The position numbers and the translations under genes were made by a program. Positions 41,382-50,801 of a DNA stretch of 64,000 nucleotides are shown here, in pieces (within the stretch, counting starts at the first letter, position 1; each line of letters starts with the position of its first letter). The notes under the pieces are model-generated. The model searched no databases and was not told the DNA's origin. It saw nothing but the letters and a program-made list of their open reading frames with translations. Where the stretch lies: the NCBI GenBank assembly GCA_903857495.1, contig CAIOFF010000059.1, positions 62,001-126,000 on the forward strand, given 5' to 3'. This DNA is from an uncultured Holophagaceae bacterium. GTDB taxonomy: Bacteria; Acidobacteriota; Holophagae; Holophagales; Holophagaceae.

Positions 41382-42569
41382 ATGGTTACAACGCAACCGG
41401 GCGGCCAGCCCGTCATCGCCACGGGGCAGCAGATCGGCGCGGGCTGGAGCCCGGCCCTGTCCGTGGCCAAGGCCCTGGCGGCCCTGGCCGAAGCCCGCCG
41501 CACCGGGGCCCAGGCGGTCTACTGGCTGGCAGATGAGGACCATGACCGGGCCGAGGTGGCCTCCGTCGTGGGCTGGCGGCAGGATCGCCTGGTCCGGCAC
41601 CGCTTCCGCTTCGACACCCGGCCCGGCACGGCCACCGGCTGGCTGCCCTGGACCCCCAGCCATCAGGCCGAAGCGGCGGATCTCTGGGGCCCCGTTCCCG
41701 AGCCGGAAGAGCCCACCCTGCGCGGCCATACCCTGGCCCTGGGCCAGCCCCTCTGGGCCCTGGGGCTGCGCCCCTTCTCGCCCACCGATCCCGCGGTCCG
41801 CGAGCCCATCCAGGCCGAACTGGAGCGCTGGCGGGGCCTGGGCCTGGAGACCCTCCTGGCGCGCCAGGCCGAGCGCCTGCAGGCCGAAGGCGCCGCCCTG
41901 CCCCTGGACCCGCGGGTGCAGGCCGCCTGGTTCTCGCTGGACCCCCGCAGCGGCCGCCGCCAGCGGCTCGAGGCGGGCGAGCCCCTGCCCGGGGGCCACT
42001 GGCTGAGTCCCGGCGCGGCCCTCCGGCCCCTCATGCAGTCGCTGCTCCTGCCGGTGAGCGGCGTGGTCCTCGGCCCCTCCGAGCGGGCCTACTGGCGCCT
42101 CTGCGAGCCCCTCTGGGAGCGGGTCGGCCTCCCCGCGCCCCGGATCCTCCCGCGCCCCAGCGTCTACGTGGTGCCCCCGGGCTTCCGCGTGGCCCCCGGC
42201 CAGCTGGAGGCCCTGCGCCTGGGCGCCTGGGACCGCCTGGGCGCCTGGCCCGGCGCCCTGCCCACGGCCACCTTCCCGACCTGTGATCCCGATCCGGCCT
42301 GGCCCGCGGCCGTGCGCCTGCGCTTCCGGAGCGAGCTGGCCCGGAGCCGCGACCGGTTCGTCAAGCTGGACCGGCGCCTCCACCGCGAGGCCGCCGCCGA
42401 GGCCCTGGGGGGCGACCCCGAGCGCCTGCGGCAGACCCTGTTCCCCTTCAGCCGCCCCCAGGAGCGGGTGCTGCCGGGCCTGCCCTGGCTGCGCGACGAG
42501 GCCCTGCTGGCTGCCATTCTGGAGCGCATGGACGGCACCACGCCGGTGATCCTGGTGGAGCAAGCATGA
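41382..42569 (+). CDS. bshC: Compact BshC-like bacillithiol cysteine ligase
   Basis: A 395-residue protein with BshC motifs: VIATGQQIG, LAALAEARRTGAQAVYWLADEDHDRAEV, RPSVYVVPPGF, and a C-terminal LFPFSRPQERVLPGL. BshC adds Cys to glucosaminyl-malate, the last step of bacillithiol synthesis. Typical BshC is about 530-540 residues; here the N-terminal 60-80 residues and part of the central region are missing, with no frameshift visible. ATG at 41382 lies after a GGGG-rich site. Next is bshB1 with a 4-base overlap, which strongly supports the call. Confidence 0.85.
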   Translation: MVTTQPGGQPVIATGQQIGAGWSPALSVAKALAALAEARRTGAQAVYWLADEDHDRAEVASVVGWRQDRLVRHRFRFDTRPGTATGWLPWTPSHQAEAADLWGPVPEPEEPTLRGHTLALGQPLWALGLRPFSPTDPAVREPIQAELERWRGLGLETLLARQAERLQAEGAALPLDPRVQAAWFSLDPRSGRRQRLEAGEPLPGGHWLSPGAALRPLMQSLLLPVSGVVLGPSERAYWRLCEPLWERVGLPAPRILPRPSVYVVPPGFRVAPGQLEALRLGAWDRLGAWPGALPTATFPTCDPDPAWPAAVRLRFRSELARSRDRFVKLDRRLHREAAAEALGGDPERLRQTLFPFSRPQERVLPGLPWLRDEALLAAILERMDGTTPVILVEQA

Positions 42570-43312
42570 GCCCTGAAACCGCCGCAGCCCCCCTCGAGCT
42601 CCTGGCCCTGGGCGCCCATCCCGATGATGTGGAAGTCCACGTGGGCGGCCTGCTGGCCCTGGCGGCGGACCGGGGCCTGCGGGGCACCATCCTGGACCTC
42701 ACCGCCGGCGACCTGGGCACCCGGGGCACCGCCGAGACCCGCCGCGCCGAGGCCAACGCCGCCGCCCGGATCCTGGGCGTGGAGCGCGTCATCCTGGACT
42801 TCCCCGACGGCCGCTTCACCGAGGATGAGCACTACCTCCAGCGCCTCATGGCCGAGCTCCGTCGCCTGCGGCCCCGGGTGCTGATCCTGCCCGCGCCCGA
42901 GGACCGGCACCCGGATCACCGCCGGGCCTTCCGCCTGGCCCGGGAGGCCGCCTACTACGCCGGCCTCAAGAACCATCCCTGCCCCGGCACGCCCTGGCGC
43001 CCCGAGGCAATCGCCTGGGTGGGCGGCGAGAATCCCGGCCAGCCGGACCTGCTCGTGGATGTCAGCGCCGTGTGGGACCGCCGCATGGCCGCCTTCGACG
43101 CCTTCGGCAGCCAGTTCGCCCAGGATGCTGCCCAGCCCGTCACCCGCATCGCCCACCCAGCCTTCCGCCGCGGCGTCCTCGGCCGCGCCATGCACTGGGG
43201 GTCCCTCCGCATGTGCGACTGGGCCGAGGCCCTCTGGTGCGAGAAGCCCGTGCCGAAGGCCCTGGTCGAGCTGCTGGCGAAGCTGGAGCCAAGCCTGAGC
43301 CCCCAGTCCTGA
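42566..43312 (+). CDS. bshB1: Bacillithiol biosynthesis deacetylase BshB1
   Basis: A 248-residue LmbE/PIG-L zinc deacetylase that removes acetyl from GlcNAc-malate. LALGAHPDDVEVHVGG has the zinc His-Asp-Asp, LTAGDLGTRGTAETRRAEA matches BshB1 rather than mycothiol MshB, and PEDRHPDHRRA gives the third zinc ligand and catalytic region. The ATG overlaps bshC's stop as ATGA. bshA is not in the window. Confidence 0.92.
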   Translation: MSPETAAAPLELLALGAHPDDVEVHVGGLLALAADRGLRGTILDLTAGDLGTRGTAETRRAEANAAARILGVERVILDFPDGRFTEDEHYLQRLMAELRRLRPRVLILPAPEDRHPDHRRAFRLAREAAYYAGLKNHPCPGTPWRPEAIAWVGGENPGQPDLLVDVSAVWDRRMAAFDAFGSQFAQDAAQPVTRIAHPAFRRGVLGRAMHWGSLRMCDWAEALWCEKPVPKALVELLAKLEPSLSPQS

Positions 43313-43319
43313 GCCGAAA

Positions 43320-45575
43320 TCAGGGCTTCTTCGCTGGGGCGGATCCTCTGGCCTGGCGCCAGCGCCGCTCCGCCTCAGCGGCTTCGGTGGTCTGCTTCAG
43401 GGCCTTCAGCGCCTCCAGGTAGGCCTCGTGAATCGCCGTCTCATCTTCGGTGGCGGACGGCAGTTCGGACGGCTTCTCCTCCGGGGGTGCCACGATCCCC
43501 CGCCAGGGTTCCCGGAACCAGTCCGCCATCAGCTCGAAGCGCTGGTTTTTTCGAAACTCAGCAGCGACGGCCCTGTGAGCCGCCGCCGGCAGCAGGGCCT
43601 TCCAGCTGGAGCGGGGCCCGAACACCGGCAGGCCCTCGGCAAAGGCCACCACGGGACGCGGCGCCGGTAAAAAGGCCGACCAGGCGAGCCAGGCCTGCCA
43701 GAGACTCCGGTTTGCGGGCCAACGCTGCAGGGCGGCCGCCAGCTCCGGCACCACCCGGCGTGCCTGGAAGCGCCATTTCTCTGGGGTTGAGAGCCACGGC
43801 GCCTCGGGACCGAAATCCACGGGAATCGTGGCGGCCACGGCATCTTCGAGCAGCCGTTCCTCCAGGGCCGGAAGGGGCATCCGCGCCCGGGCCAGGTTGT
43901 AGCGATCCCTCCGGGCGTCCAACTGGTCCGGGTGCTTGCCCAGGAAGACATCCAGCTGTTGGATCCGAGATGGGGCCACGGCGCGCAGCTGCAGGGCCAG
44001 GCGAGTCGGATTGGGAGCGTCACGGCCGGTGGCCACGATGTCGGTCTCACCCCGGAAGACGGCCCACCCATCGCCCGAGACTTGCACCTGCTCTAGCCGC
44101 CGGGTATCGGCTTCCGTGGGGGCCTCGAGCCGCAGCTCCTCAGGACCCCACGGGGCAATCTCAGGCGAATTCCGCAAGGCGGCCCAGCCCTCGGCCCAGG
44201 CGGGTTTGCCCCAGACCAGGAACCGCAGGGTCTTTGGCGCCGGGGGCGGCGCCGGCGGCTCCAGGGGAGGCAGCTCCAGCATCTCCAGGAACTCGGCGGG
44301 GGCGGGAGGCAACTTCGACAGCGAGGGCTTGCTGTCCTGGGCAGCAGGTTCCCTAGGACCGTAGAGAGACTTCAGCGAAGCCGCATACTCACGCCAGCCG
44401 ATACCCGCCAGCCTGCGTCCCTCCTGCAGCCCCCCGATGGCCTCGGGCCATCGGTTCAGCTCCACCAGGGCGACCACGCGCCAGAGGGCCACCCCGGACC
44501 GAAGCTTCAGCCACTCGGCCCAGGCGCCCTCCGGTGGAGGAGAATCCGGGAGGCGGTCCAGGAACCCCAGCAGCTCCCTGGCCTGCTGCTTCTGCATGGC
44601 GTAGCGTGCGAGATCGCTAAGCAGATCGGAAGACGGCCAGAGGTGACCGGGGGAAGGCTGCATCCGGGCCAGCGAGTCCAGGTCCAGGAGACTCGCACTG
44701 CCCGCCTGAGTGGCCAGCCAAAACGCTGAGAGCCCTTCCACACCGGGACTGCCCTCCCCGGGAACCGATGTGGATCCCGTGTGGGGGCGGGCCTGCCAAA
44801 CCCCGAGTGCAGCCTCCCGCAGCAAGGCGACTTCGGGCTGAACCGCGGGTGCGTCCAGGGCCCCCATGATGGTCAGCCAGACCGCGAGAAAGTCCCGATC
44901 GGTCCGCCAGCCATCCGGGAGTCGGTTCAGGCGGTGGAGGGTGTCCACCACCTCCCGCGAGATGCCAGCAGCGCCTTCAGGGTGGGTCATCCGGGCAGGT
45001 CTATAGGAGGGCCAGCGGGAGTCCGTGGCTTCCATCAGGCCCTCACCCTGACCTTGGCCCCGAAGAAGCCGGAAGCGGGCCGTGGATAGCCGAAAGGCCA
45101 ACCTCAAGCGCCGGTCGAGGGCGAAGCCACTATCCGGGTGCAGCACCAGGAACTGGTCCAGGGCCTCCCAGGTGGGCTGCAGGCCCAGGGAGAGCAGATG
45201 ATCCCGAAGCGTCGCGCCGGTGGGCAGCGCCACGCCCTCCGCCAGGGCCCGGCCTTCCCGGTCCAGCAGCACCCAGCGCGGGCCTTCGGGCCAGCCACGG
45301 GCCTGGCGCAGCCGGATGAACGCTGCTGCCTCGAGGTGCTCGATGTCCAGGTCCCTGGCCCGGGTCAGTTGAAAAAAGGTCTCGTCCGCCACCTCGTGGG
45401 GGGCCGTGGACATGGAGTCGGGAACGAGCAGGGTCAGGGGGGCGCGGGACCCCCGGCGCCAGGTGTCCGCGTAGGCCTGCCAGTCATCGGTCTGGGCGGA
45501 CAAGGAGCTTCCCATGACCAACGCAGCAAGGCCCACAAAGTTCTTCAGGACACCCTTGCGATCCGGCACACCCAC
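43320..45575 (-). CDS. Large exported protein of unknown function
   Basis: A 751-residue protein with a signal peptide (GLAALVMGSSLSAQ). The N-terminal 130 residues read like a degenerate thioredoxin-fold (APLTLLVPDSM, WVLLDREGRALAEG), without a CxxC. The rest is helical and TPR-like (DQFLVLHPDSGFALDRRLRL, then DVFLGKHPDQLDARRDRYNL) with a Pro-rich linker near 400-430. I do not recognise the family. The start is GTG. Probably a periplasmic scaffold. It stands alone, 7 bases from convergent bshB1 and divergent from tilS. Confidence 0.65.
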   Translation of the reverse strand: MGVPDRKGVLKNFVGLAALVMGSSLSAQTDDWQAYADTWRRGSRAPLTLLVPDSMSTAPHEVADETFFQLTRARDLDIEHLEAAAFIRLRQARGWPEGPRWVLLDREGRALAEGVALPTGATLRDHLLSLGLQPTWEALDQFLVLHPDSGFALDRRLRLAFRLSTARFRLLRGQGQGEGLMEATDSRWPSYRPARMTHPEGAAGISREVVDTLHRLNRLPDGWRTDRDFLAVWLTIMGALDAPAVQPEVALLREAALGVWQARPHTGSTSVPGEGSPGVEGLSAFWLATQAGSASLLDLDSLARMQPSPGHLWPSSDLLSDLARYAMQKQQARELLGFLDRLPDSPPPEGAWAEWLKLRSGVALWRVVALVELNRWPEAIGGLQEGRRLAGIGWREYAASLKSLYGPREPAAQDSKPSLSKLPPAPAEFLEMLELPPLEPPAPPPAPKTLRFLVWGKPAWAEGWAALRNSPEIAPWGPEELRLEAPTEADTRRLEQVQVSGDGWAVFRGETDIVATGRDAPNPTRLALQLRAVAPSRIQQLDVFLGKHPDQLDARRDRYNLARARMPLPALEERLLEDAVAATIPVDFGPEAPWLSTPEKWRFQARRVVPELAAALQRWPANRSLWQAWLAWSAFLPAPRPVVAFAEGLPVFGPRSSWKALLPAAAHRAVAAEFRKNQRFELMADWFREPWRGIVAPPEEKPSELPSATEDETAIHEAYLEALKALKQTTEAAEAERRWRQARGSAPAKKP

Positions 45576-45677
45576 CCTCGATTCCCACAGCCTGCGTGGG
45601 CAGGGCTGGAAACGTCAAGCCCGGCCGCATAGCTTCTAGGCGTATTCAGCTCCAGGACTCTGCATTAGCCTGAGGAG

Positions 45678-46661
45678 ATGAACCGGTTTGAAGCGGAGGT
45701 GCTGGCCCAGATCCAGGGGCGGGGGGATGCGGTCAGCGGCCGGGTGCTGGTGGCCTGCTCCGGGGGCGGGGACTCGGTAGCGCTGCTGGTGCTGCTCTGG
45801 ACGCTCCGCAAGAGCCTGGACCTGGAGCTGGAAGTGCTCCACGCGGACCACGGCCTGCGCGCTGAGTCAGCGGAAGATGCGGAGCTCGTCCGCATGCTCT
45901 GCCGGAACCTGGACCTGGACCTGGCCGAGGCGTCCCTCGGGGTGCGGGCCCACCAGGAGGCCCAGAAGGTCGGCCTGGAGATGGCCGCCCGGGAGCTGCG
46001 CTGGGACTGGTTCCGCCAGGAGGCCGAGCAGGCGGGGGCCGCGGCCGTGGCCACGGGCCACACCCTCGACGACCACACCGAGACGGTCTTCCTGCGGCTG
46101 GCCCGGGGCGGTGGGCTGGGCAGCCTGCAGCCCCTGGCGCCCCGGCAGGGACTGCGCTGGTCCCCTCTGGCGGAAGTGCGCCGCGCCGAGCTGCGTGCGT
46201 ATCTGGCGGCCAAGGGGATCCCCTGGCGGGAAGACGCCAGCAACGTGGAGCCTTTCACGGCCCGGAACCGCTGGCGGCCCCTCCTGGAGACCCTGCGCCA
46301 GGAAGCCCCGGACCTGGACCGTCACCTCTTCGAGACCCACCTCCAGGCCGAGGAGGCCCGGCAGCTGACCCGGACCCTGATCGCGTCCTGGGAGGGCACC
46401 CGCTGGTCCGTCGAGGAAGCGAGCATCTGCCTCCGCCGCGAGGCCTGGACCGAGCCGGAACTGCGCTGGACGCTGGAGTTCGCCTTCTCCCGCCTGGGCT
46501 GGCCCCGGGAGGCGGCGCTACTGCGGGGACTCGCGCCCTGGGTGCAGGAACGCCTCGCCCGGGGCCGCAAATCGGCCTCCAGGGGGCATTTCTGTCTAAA
46601 CCTCGAACCTGGTGGGGGGTATCTGCATCTAAGAGAGAGCGCACCACCTTCCCGGGCCTAG
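45678..46661 (+). CDS. tilS: tRNA(Ile)-lysidine synthase
   Basis: A 327-residue N-type PP-loop ATPase that modifies the anticodon of tRNA-Ile2 to lysidine. VLVACSGGGDSVALL is the PP-loop, VLHADHGLRAESAEDAE and GHTLDDHTETVFLRLARGGG are family signatures, and EDASNVEPFTARNRWR the substrate loop. It is at the short end of the family and lacks the extended C-terminal domains of E. coli TilS. ftsH follows at 49 bases, the classical tilS-ftsH order. Confidence 0.95.
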   Translation: MNRFEAEVLAQIQGRGDAVSGRVLVACSGGGDSVALLVLLWTLRKSLDLELEVLHADHGLRAESAEDAELVRMLCRNLDLDLAEASLGVRAHQEAQKVGLEMAARELRWDWFRQEAEQAGAAAVATGHTLDDHTETVFLRLARGGGLGSLQPLAPRQGLRWSPLAEVRRAELRAYLAAKGIPWREDASNVEPFTARNRWRPLLETLRQEAPDLDRHLFETHLQAEEARQLTRTLIASWEGTRWSVEEASICLRREAWTEPELRWTLEFAFSRLGWPREAALLRGLAPWVQERLARGRKSASRGHFCLNLEPGGGYLHLRESAPPSRA

Positions 46662-46709
46662 TAGACTGGAAGGCCACCTGGGCCGCAGACGGCCCCAAGG
46701 AGTCACCCT

Positions 46710-48638
46710 TTGAATTCCATGATGAAGAGCGTTCTGGTCTGGCTGGGCATCGTCGCCCTCCTGGTGCTGGCCTTCCGCCAGATCCCCCAGAACAGCCGCC
46801 AGATCGAGATTCCCTTCTCCACCTTCTACACCGAGGGCGTGGCGGGAAAATACAAGTCCGTGACGCTGTCCGGCTTTGATGTCGAAGGCACCTACAAGCA
46901 GCCGGACAAGAACAGCAAGACCGGCGAGGTCATCGAGAAGTTCCGCACCGTGGCCCCGCCCATGCAGGACCTGGGCAAGGTCATCCTCAGCTGGAAGACC
47001 GAGGGCCAGCTCGACGAGTTCAAGGCCTCCAAGCCCAGCGAGAACAACTTCGCCTACGTGCTCATGTTCTGGGCGCCGCTGCTGGTCTTCGTGGTGCTCT
47101 GGTTCGTGTTCATGCGCCAGGCCCAGATGGGCGGCAACAAGGCGCTCAGCTTCGGCAAGGCCCGGGCCAAGGGCCTGTCCGCCAGCACCAAGCGCATCAC
47201 CTTCGCCGATGTGGCCGGCTGCGACGAGGCCAAGGACGAGCTGAAAGAGGTCGTGGACTTCCTGAAGGATCCCGCCAAGTTCGTGAAGCTGGGCGGCAAG
47301 ATCCCCAAGGGTCTGCTGCTCATGGGGCCTCCGGGCACCGGCAAGACCCTCCTGGCCCGCGCCATCGCCGGTGAGGCCAAGGTCCAGTTCTTCTCTATCT
47401 CCGGCTCCGACTTCGTGGAGATGTTCGTGGGCGTTGGCGCCAGCCGCGTGCGCGACCTGTTCGAGCAGGCCAAGAAGAGCGCCCCCTGCATCGTGTTCAT
47501 CGACGAGATCGACGCCGTCGGCCGTCACCGCGGCGCCGGCCTGGGCGGCGGTCATGACGAGCGCGAGCAGACCCTGAACCAGCTGCTGGTCGAGATGGAC
47601 GGCTTCGAGGGCAACGAGGGCGTCATCCTCATCGCCGCCACCAACCGCCCCGACGTGCTGGACCCCGCCCTGCTCCGCCCCGGCCGCTTCGACCGCCGCG
47701 TGGTGGTGGACCGGCCTGACGTGAAGGGCCGCCACGAGATCCTGAAGGTGCACACCACGGACAAGATCCCCCTCAGCCCTGACGTGGAGCTGGAAGTCAT
47801 TGCCCGCGGCACCCCTGGCTTCGCGGGCGCCGACCTGGCCAACCTCTGCAACGAGGCGGCCCTCACCGCCGCCCGTGGCAACAAGAAATGGGTCGAGATG
47901 GCCGACTTCGAGAACGCCAAGGACAAGGTCTACATGGGCAGCGAGCGCCGCAGCCTCGTGATGACCGAGGAGGACAAGCGCATCACCGCCTACCACGAGG
48001 CCGGCCACACCGTGGTCGCCGCCGTGGTACCCGACAGCGATCCCCTGCACAAGGTCACCATCATCCCCCGCGGCCGCGCCCTGGGCGTCACCTGGCAGCT
48101 GCCGGTGAAGGACCGCTACAACACCACCCGCGACTACATGGAGAGCCGCATCGCCATCTCCATGGGCGGCCGCATCGCCGAAGAGATCTTCTTCAACCAG
48201 CTCAGCACCGGCGCCGCCAATGACATCCAGCAGGCCACGGACATGGCCCGCTCGATGGTCACGGAGTACGGCATGAGCGACAAGCTCGGTCCCCTGAACT
48301 TCGGCGGGGGCCAGCACGAGGTCTTCCTGGGCCGCGACTTCGCCCAGCACCGGGAGATCTCCGAGGACACCGCCCGGCTCATCGATGTGGAAGTCCAGGA
48401 GTTCGTCCTGCGCAACTACCGCCGCGCCAAGGCTGCCATCGAGACCCACCGCGAGCAGCTGGTGACCATCGCCGAAGCCCTGCTGGTGCGCGAGACCCTC
48501 GACGGCAACGACATCGACATCCTGATGAAGGGTGGCACACTGCCTCCGCCGAAGAACACGACCACGCCCTCCGCCACGGCCACGGTGGAAGATCCCTCCA
48601 CGGATCCCGGGTTCAACCCCGCCCTCAAGCCCGCGTGA
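46710..48638 (+). CDS. ftsH: ATP-dependent zinc metalloprotease FtsH
   Basis: A 642-residue membrane AAA+ protease that degrades misfolded membrane proteins and short-lived regulators. Two membrane helices (about residues 7-22 and 110-132) bracket a periplasmic domain, then Walker A GPPGTGKT, Walker [12 protein letters not shown], the pore-loop [15 protein letters not shown] and the HEAGH zinc site. The start is TTG at 46710, preferred because AAGGAG lies 7 bases upstream; ATG 46719 is an alternative. FolP's start overlaps its TGA. Confidence 0.96.
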   Translation: MNSMMKSVLVWLGIVALLVLAFRQIPQNSRQIEIPFSTFYTEGVAGKYKSVTLSGFDVEGTYKQPDKNSKTGEVIEKFRTVAPPMQDLGKVILSWKTEGQLDEFKASKPSENNFAYVLMFWAPLLVFVVLWFVFMRQAQMGGNKALSFGKARAKGLSASTKRITFADVAGCDEAKDELKEVVDFLKDPAKFVKLGGKIPKGLLLMGPPGTGKTLLARAIAGEAKVQFFSISGSDFVEMFVGVGASRVRDLFEQAKKSAPCIVFIDEIDAVGRHRGAGLGGGHDEREQTLNQLLVEMDGFEGNEGVILIAATNRPDVLDPALLRPGRFDRRVVVDRPDVKGRHEILKVHTTDKIPLSPDVELEVIARGTPGFAGADLANLCNEAALTAARGNKKWVEMADFENAKDKVYMGSERRSLVMTEEDKRITAYHEAGHTVVAAVVPDSDPLHKVTIIPRGRALGVTWQLPVKDRYNTTRDYMESRIAISMGGRIAEEIFFNQLSTGAANDIQQATDMARSMVTEYGMSDKLGPLNFGGGQHEVFLGRDFAQHREISEDTARLIDVEVQEFVLRNYRRAKAAIETHREQLVTIAEALLVRETLDGNDIDILMKGGTLPPPKNTTTPSATATVEDPSTDPGFNPALKPA

Positions 48639-49471
48639 GCTCGGCAGCGTTCGACTGGGGACCACGCCTCGCGGGTGGTCCCCTTTTCATCGGCATCCTG
48701 AACCTCACGCCGGACTCCTTCAGCGATGGCGGCCGCTACCTCGCTCCGGAGGCCGCCCTGGCCCAGGCCCAGCGCCTGGTGGCCGCCGGTGCAGGGATGC
48801 TGGATCTGGGCGCCGAGAGCACCCGGCCCGGCTCCGCCCCCGTCAGCGAAGACACCGAGTGGGAGCGCCTGGCCCCGGTGCTGGCGCGGCTGCGTACCGA
48901 GCTGCCGGACACGCCGCTCAGCCTGGACACCCGGCACGCGACGGTGGCCACCCGCGGCCTCGAAGCGGGTATCGCGGTGCTCAACGACGTCACCGGCTTC
49001 TCGGACCCCGCCATGCTGGATCTGGCCCGCAGCACCCCCTGCGGCCTCATCGCCATGCGCAGCCGGGTGGCCGATGGGTACCTCCAGATGCCCCCCTACG
49101 ACGACCCCACGCCCCGACGCGCGGACGCGGCCTTCGCCGAGTTGCGGGTGGTGCGCGACCGCCTCTGCCTGGCCGGCGTCCCGGATGCGCGGATCCTGCT
49201 CGATCCCGGCTTCGGCTTCGGGACCACCTACCAGGAGGACCTCGCCCTCTGGCAGGCCCTCCCGGAGCTGCCAGGGGCCCTGGGTTGGCCCGGGGACCAT
49301 GTCTGCGTCGGCATCTCCCGCAAGCGCTTCCTCGCCGCCCGGGCGGGCACCCCCGGCCTGGCCCCGGCCTTGCGCGATCCCCTGACGGCGGCGGCCCATG
49401 CCGAGGCCCTCGGCTGGGGCTTCCGCGTGTTCCGGACCCATGCCATTGTCGCCCCCGGGCAGCCGCTCTAA
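48635..49471 (+). CDS. folP: Dihydropteroate synthase
   Basis: A 278-residue TIM-barrel folate enzyme that joins p-aminobenzoate to pterin pyrophosphate. [16 protein letters not shown] and [14 protein letters not shown] are the two substrate loops, then [15 protein letters not shown]-like [17 protein letters not shown], and GISRKRFL. The GTG start overlaps ftsH's stop (GTGA). ftsH-folP-glmM is a widely conserved order. Confidence 0.94.
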   Translation: MSSAAFDWGPRLAGGPLFIGILNLTPDSFSDGGRYLAPEAALAQAQRLVAAGAGMLDLGAESTRPGSAPVSEDTEWERLAPVLARLRTELPDTPLSLDTRHATVATRGLEAGIAVLNDVTGFSDPAMLDLARSTPCGLIAMRSRVADGYLQMPPYDDPTPRRADAAFAELRVVRDRLCLAGVPDARILLDPGFGFGTTYQEDLALWQALPELPGALGWPGDHVCVGISRKRFLAARAGTPGLAPALRDPLTAAAHAEALGWGFRVFRTHAIVAPGQPL

Positions 49472-49480
49472 GCTGACAGC

Positions 49481-50800
49481 ATGAGTCTTCGCTACTTTGG
49501 CACCGATGGCATCCGCGGGGTTGCCCTGCAGCCCCCTCTCACCCTGGGGGAGGTCACCCGCTGGGGTGCCGCCTGGGCCCAGGTGGCCCGCGAGGCCGGT
49601 GTGCAGCGCCTCGTGCTGGGCTGGGATCCCCGGTCCAGCTCGGTGCACCTGGCCGAGGCCTTCACCCATGGGGTCGGCTCCGCCCTGGAAGTGCTCGTGC
49701 TCGGCATGGCCCCCACCCCCGCCGTGGCCTGGCATGTCGCTCAGCTGAGCGCGGAAGGCCCCAAGACCTGGGGCCTGGTGATCTCGGCCAGCCACAACCC
49801 GCCCAAGGACAACGGGCTGAAGGGCTTCAACGAAGCCGGGGAGAAGCTGGAAGAGGACCAGGAGCTGGCCATCGAGGCCGCCTTCGAGGCGAGCCCTGAT
49901 CCCCACCCTCTTGCGGTGCCCACGGCGCCCCTCTCACTGCAGCCCTACCTCGCGCACCTGGGAGGCATCCACCTGCCCTCGGACTTCAGCGTGATCATCG
50001 ACTGCGCGCATGGCGCCACGGCGGAGGCGGCCCCGCTGCTCTTCCGCGGGGGCAGCATCCACTGGCTCGGGGTGCCGGCGGACGGTCCCTCGATCAATGT
50101 GGGCGTGGGCTCCACCCACCTCGACGCGCTCGCGGCGGCGGTGCACCGGCACGGGGCCCAGCTGGGCATCGCCTTCGACGGCGACGGCGACCGCTGCCTG
50201 CTGGTGGATGGGCTGGGCCAGCCCGTGGATGGCGACCAGATGGTCTGGCTGCTGGCCCAGGACCGCGTGGCCATCGGCGACCCGCCCCCGGGCGTGGTGG
50301 GCACCCTGATGACCAACGGGGGCCTGCCCCAGGCTCTGGGTGGGCTGGGCGTCCCGTTCGTGCGGACGGCCGTGGGCGACAAGTTCCTGCTGCGGGAGAT
50401 GGCCAAGCTGGGCTGGGATCTGGCCGCGGAAGCCTCCGGTCACCTCATCCAGAAGCGCGTGGGCCCCAGCGGCGACGGCATGGCGGCCGCACTGGCGGTG
50501 CTGCGTGCCCTGCTCCACCGGCCTGCAGAGCATCGCTGGGCCTGGACCTTCACCTCCTGGCCCCAGCGGCTGGTGAACCTGAAGGCCCGGGAGCGCAAGG
50601 CCGTGGAAGACTGCGGCAGCCTCCTCGCCGCCATGACCACCATCGACCAGCGCTGGGGCGAGGGTGTGCGCCAGGTGGTGCGCTGGTCCGGCACCGAGCC
50701 CAAGCTGCGGCTCATGGTGGAGGCCGAGCACGCCAGCTGGGTGGACCAGGCCCTGGTCGAGCTCGAAGCCGCGGCCCGGCTTGACCTGGTCCTGAGCTGA
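49481..50800 (+). CDS. glmM: Phosphoglucosamine mutase
   Basis: A 439-residue enzyme that converts glucosamine-6-P to glucosamine-1-P for peptidoglycan and LPS. FGTDGIRGVA, the catalytic-Ser loop ISASHNPPKDNG, the Mg site DGDGDR, the sugar loop EASGHLI and the phosphate loop RWSGTEPKLRLM are present. The usual E-Q-S-G-H sugar loop reads E-A-S-G-H here. The ATG lies 9 bases after folP. Confidence 0.94.
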   Translation: MSLRYFGTDGIRGVALQPPLTLGEVTRWGAAWAQVAREAGVQRLVLGWDPRSSSVHLAEAFTHGVGSALEVLVLGMAPTPAVAWHVAQLSAEGPKTWGLVISASHNPPKDNGLKGFNEAGEKLEEDQELAIEAAFEASPDPHPLAVPTAPLSLQPYLAHLGGIHLPSDFSVIIDCAHGATAEAAPLLFRGGSIHWLGVPADGPSINVGVGSTHLDALAAAVHRHGAQLGIAFDGDGDRCLLVDGLGQPVDGDQMVWLLAQDRVAIGDPPPGVVGTLMTNGGLPQALGGLGVPFVRTAVGDKFLLREMAKLGWDLAAEASGHLIQKRVGPSGDGMAAALAVLRALLHRPAEHRWAWTFTSWPQRLVNLKARERKAVEDCGSLLAAMTTIDQRWGEGVRQVVRWSGTEPKLRLMVEAEHASWVDQALVELEAAARLDLVLS

Positions 50801-50801
50801 C

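Noticed and set aside
46629-48665. 678-codon open frame antisense to ftsH
   Set aside because: FtsH on the plus strand has every motif in place; the antisense product has only composition bias.
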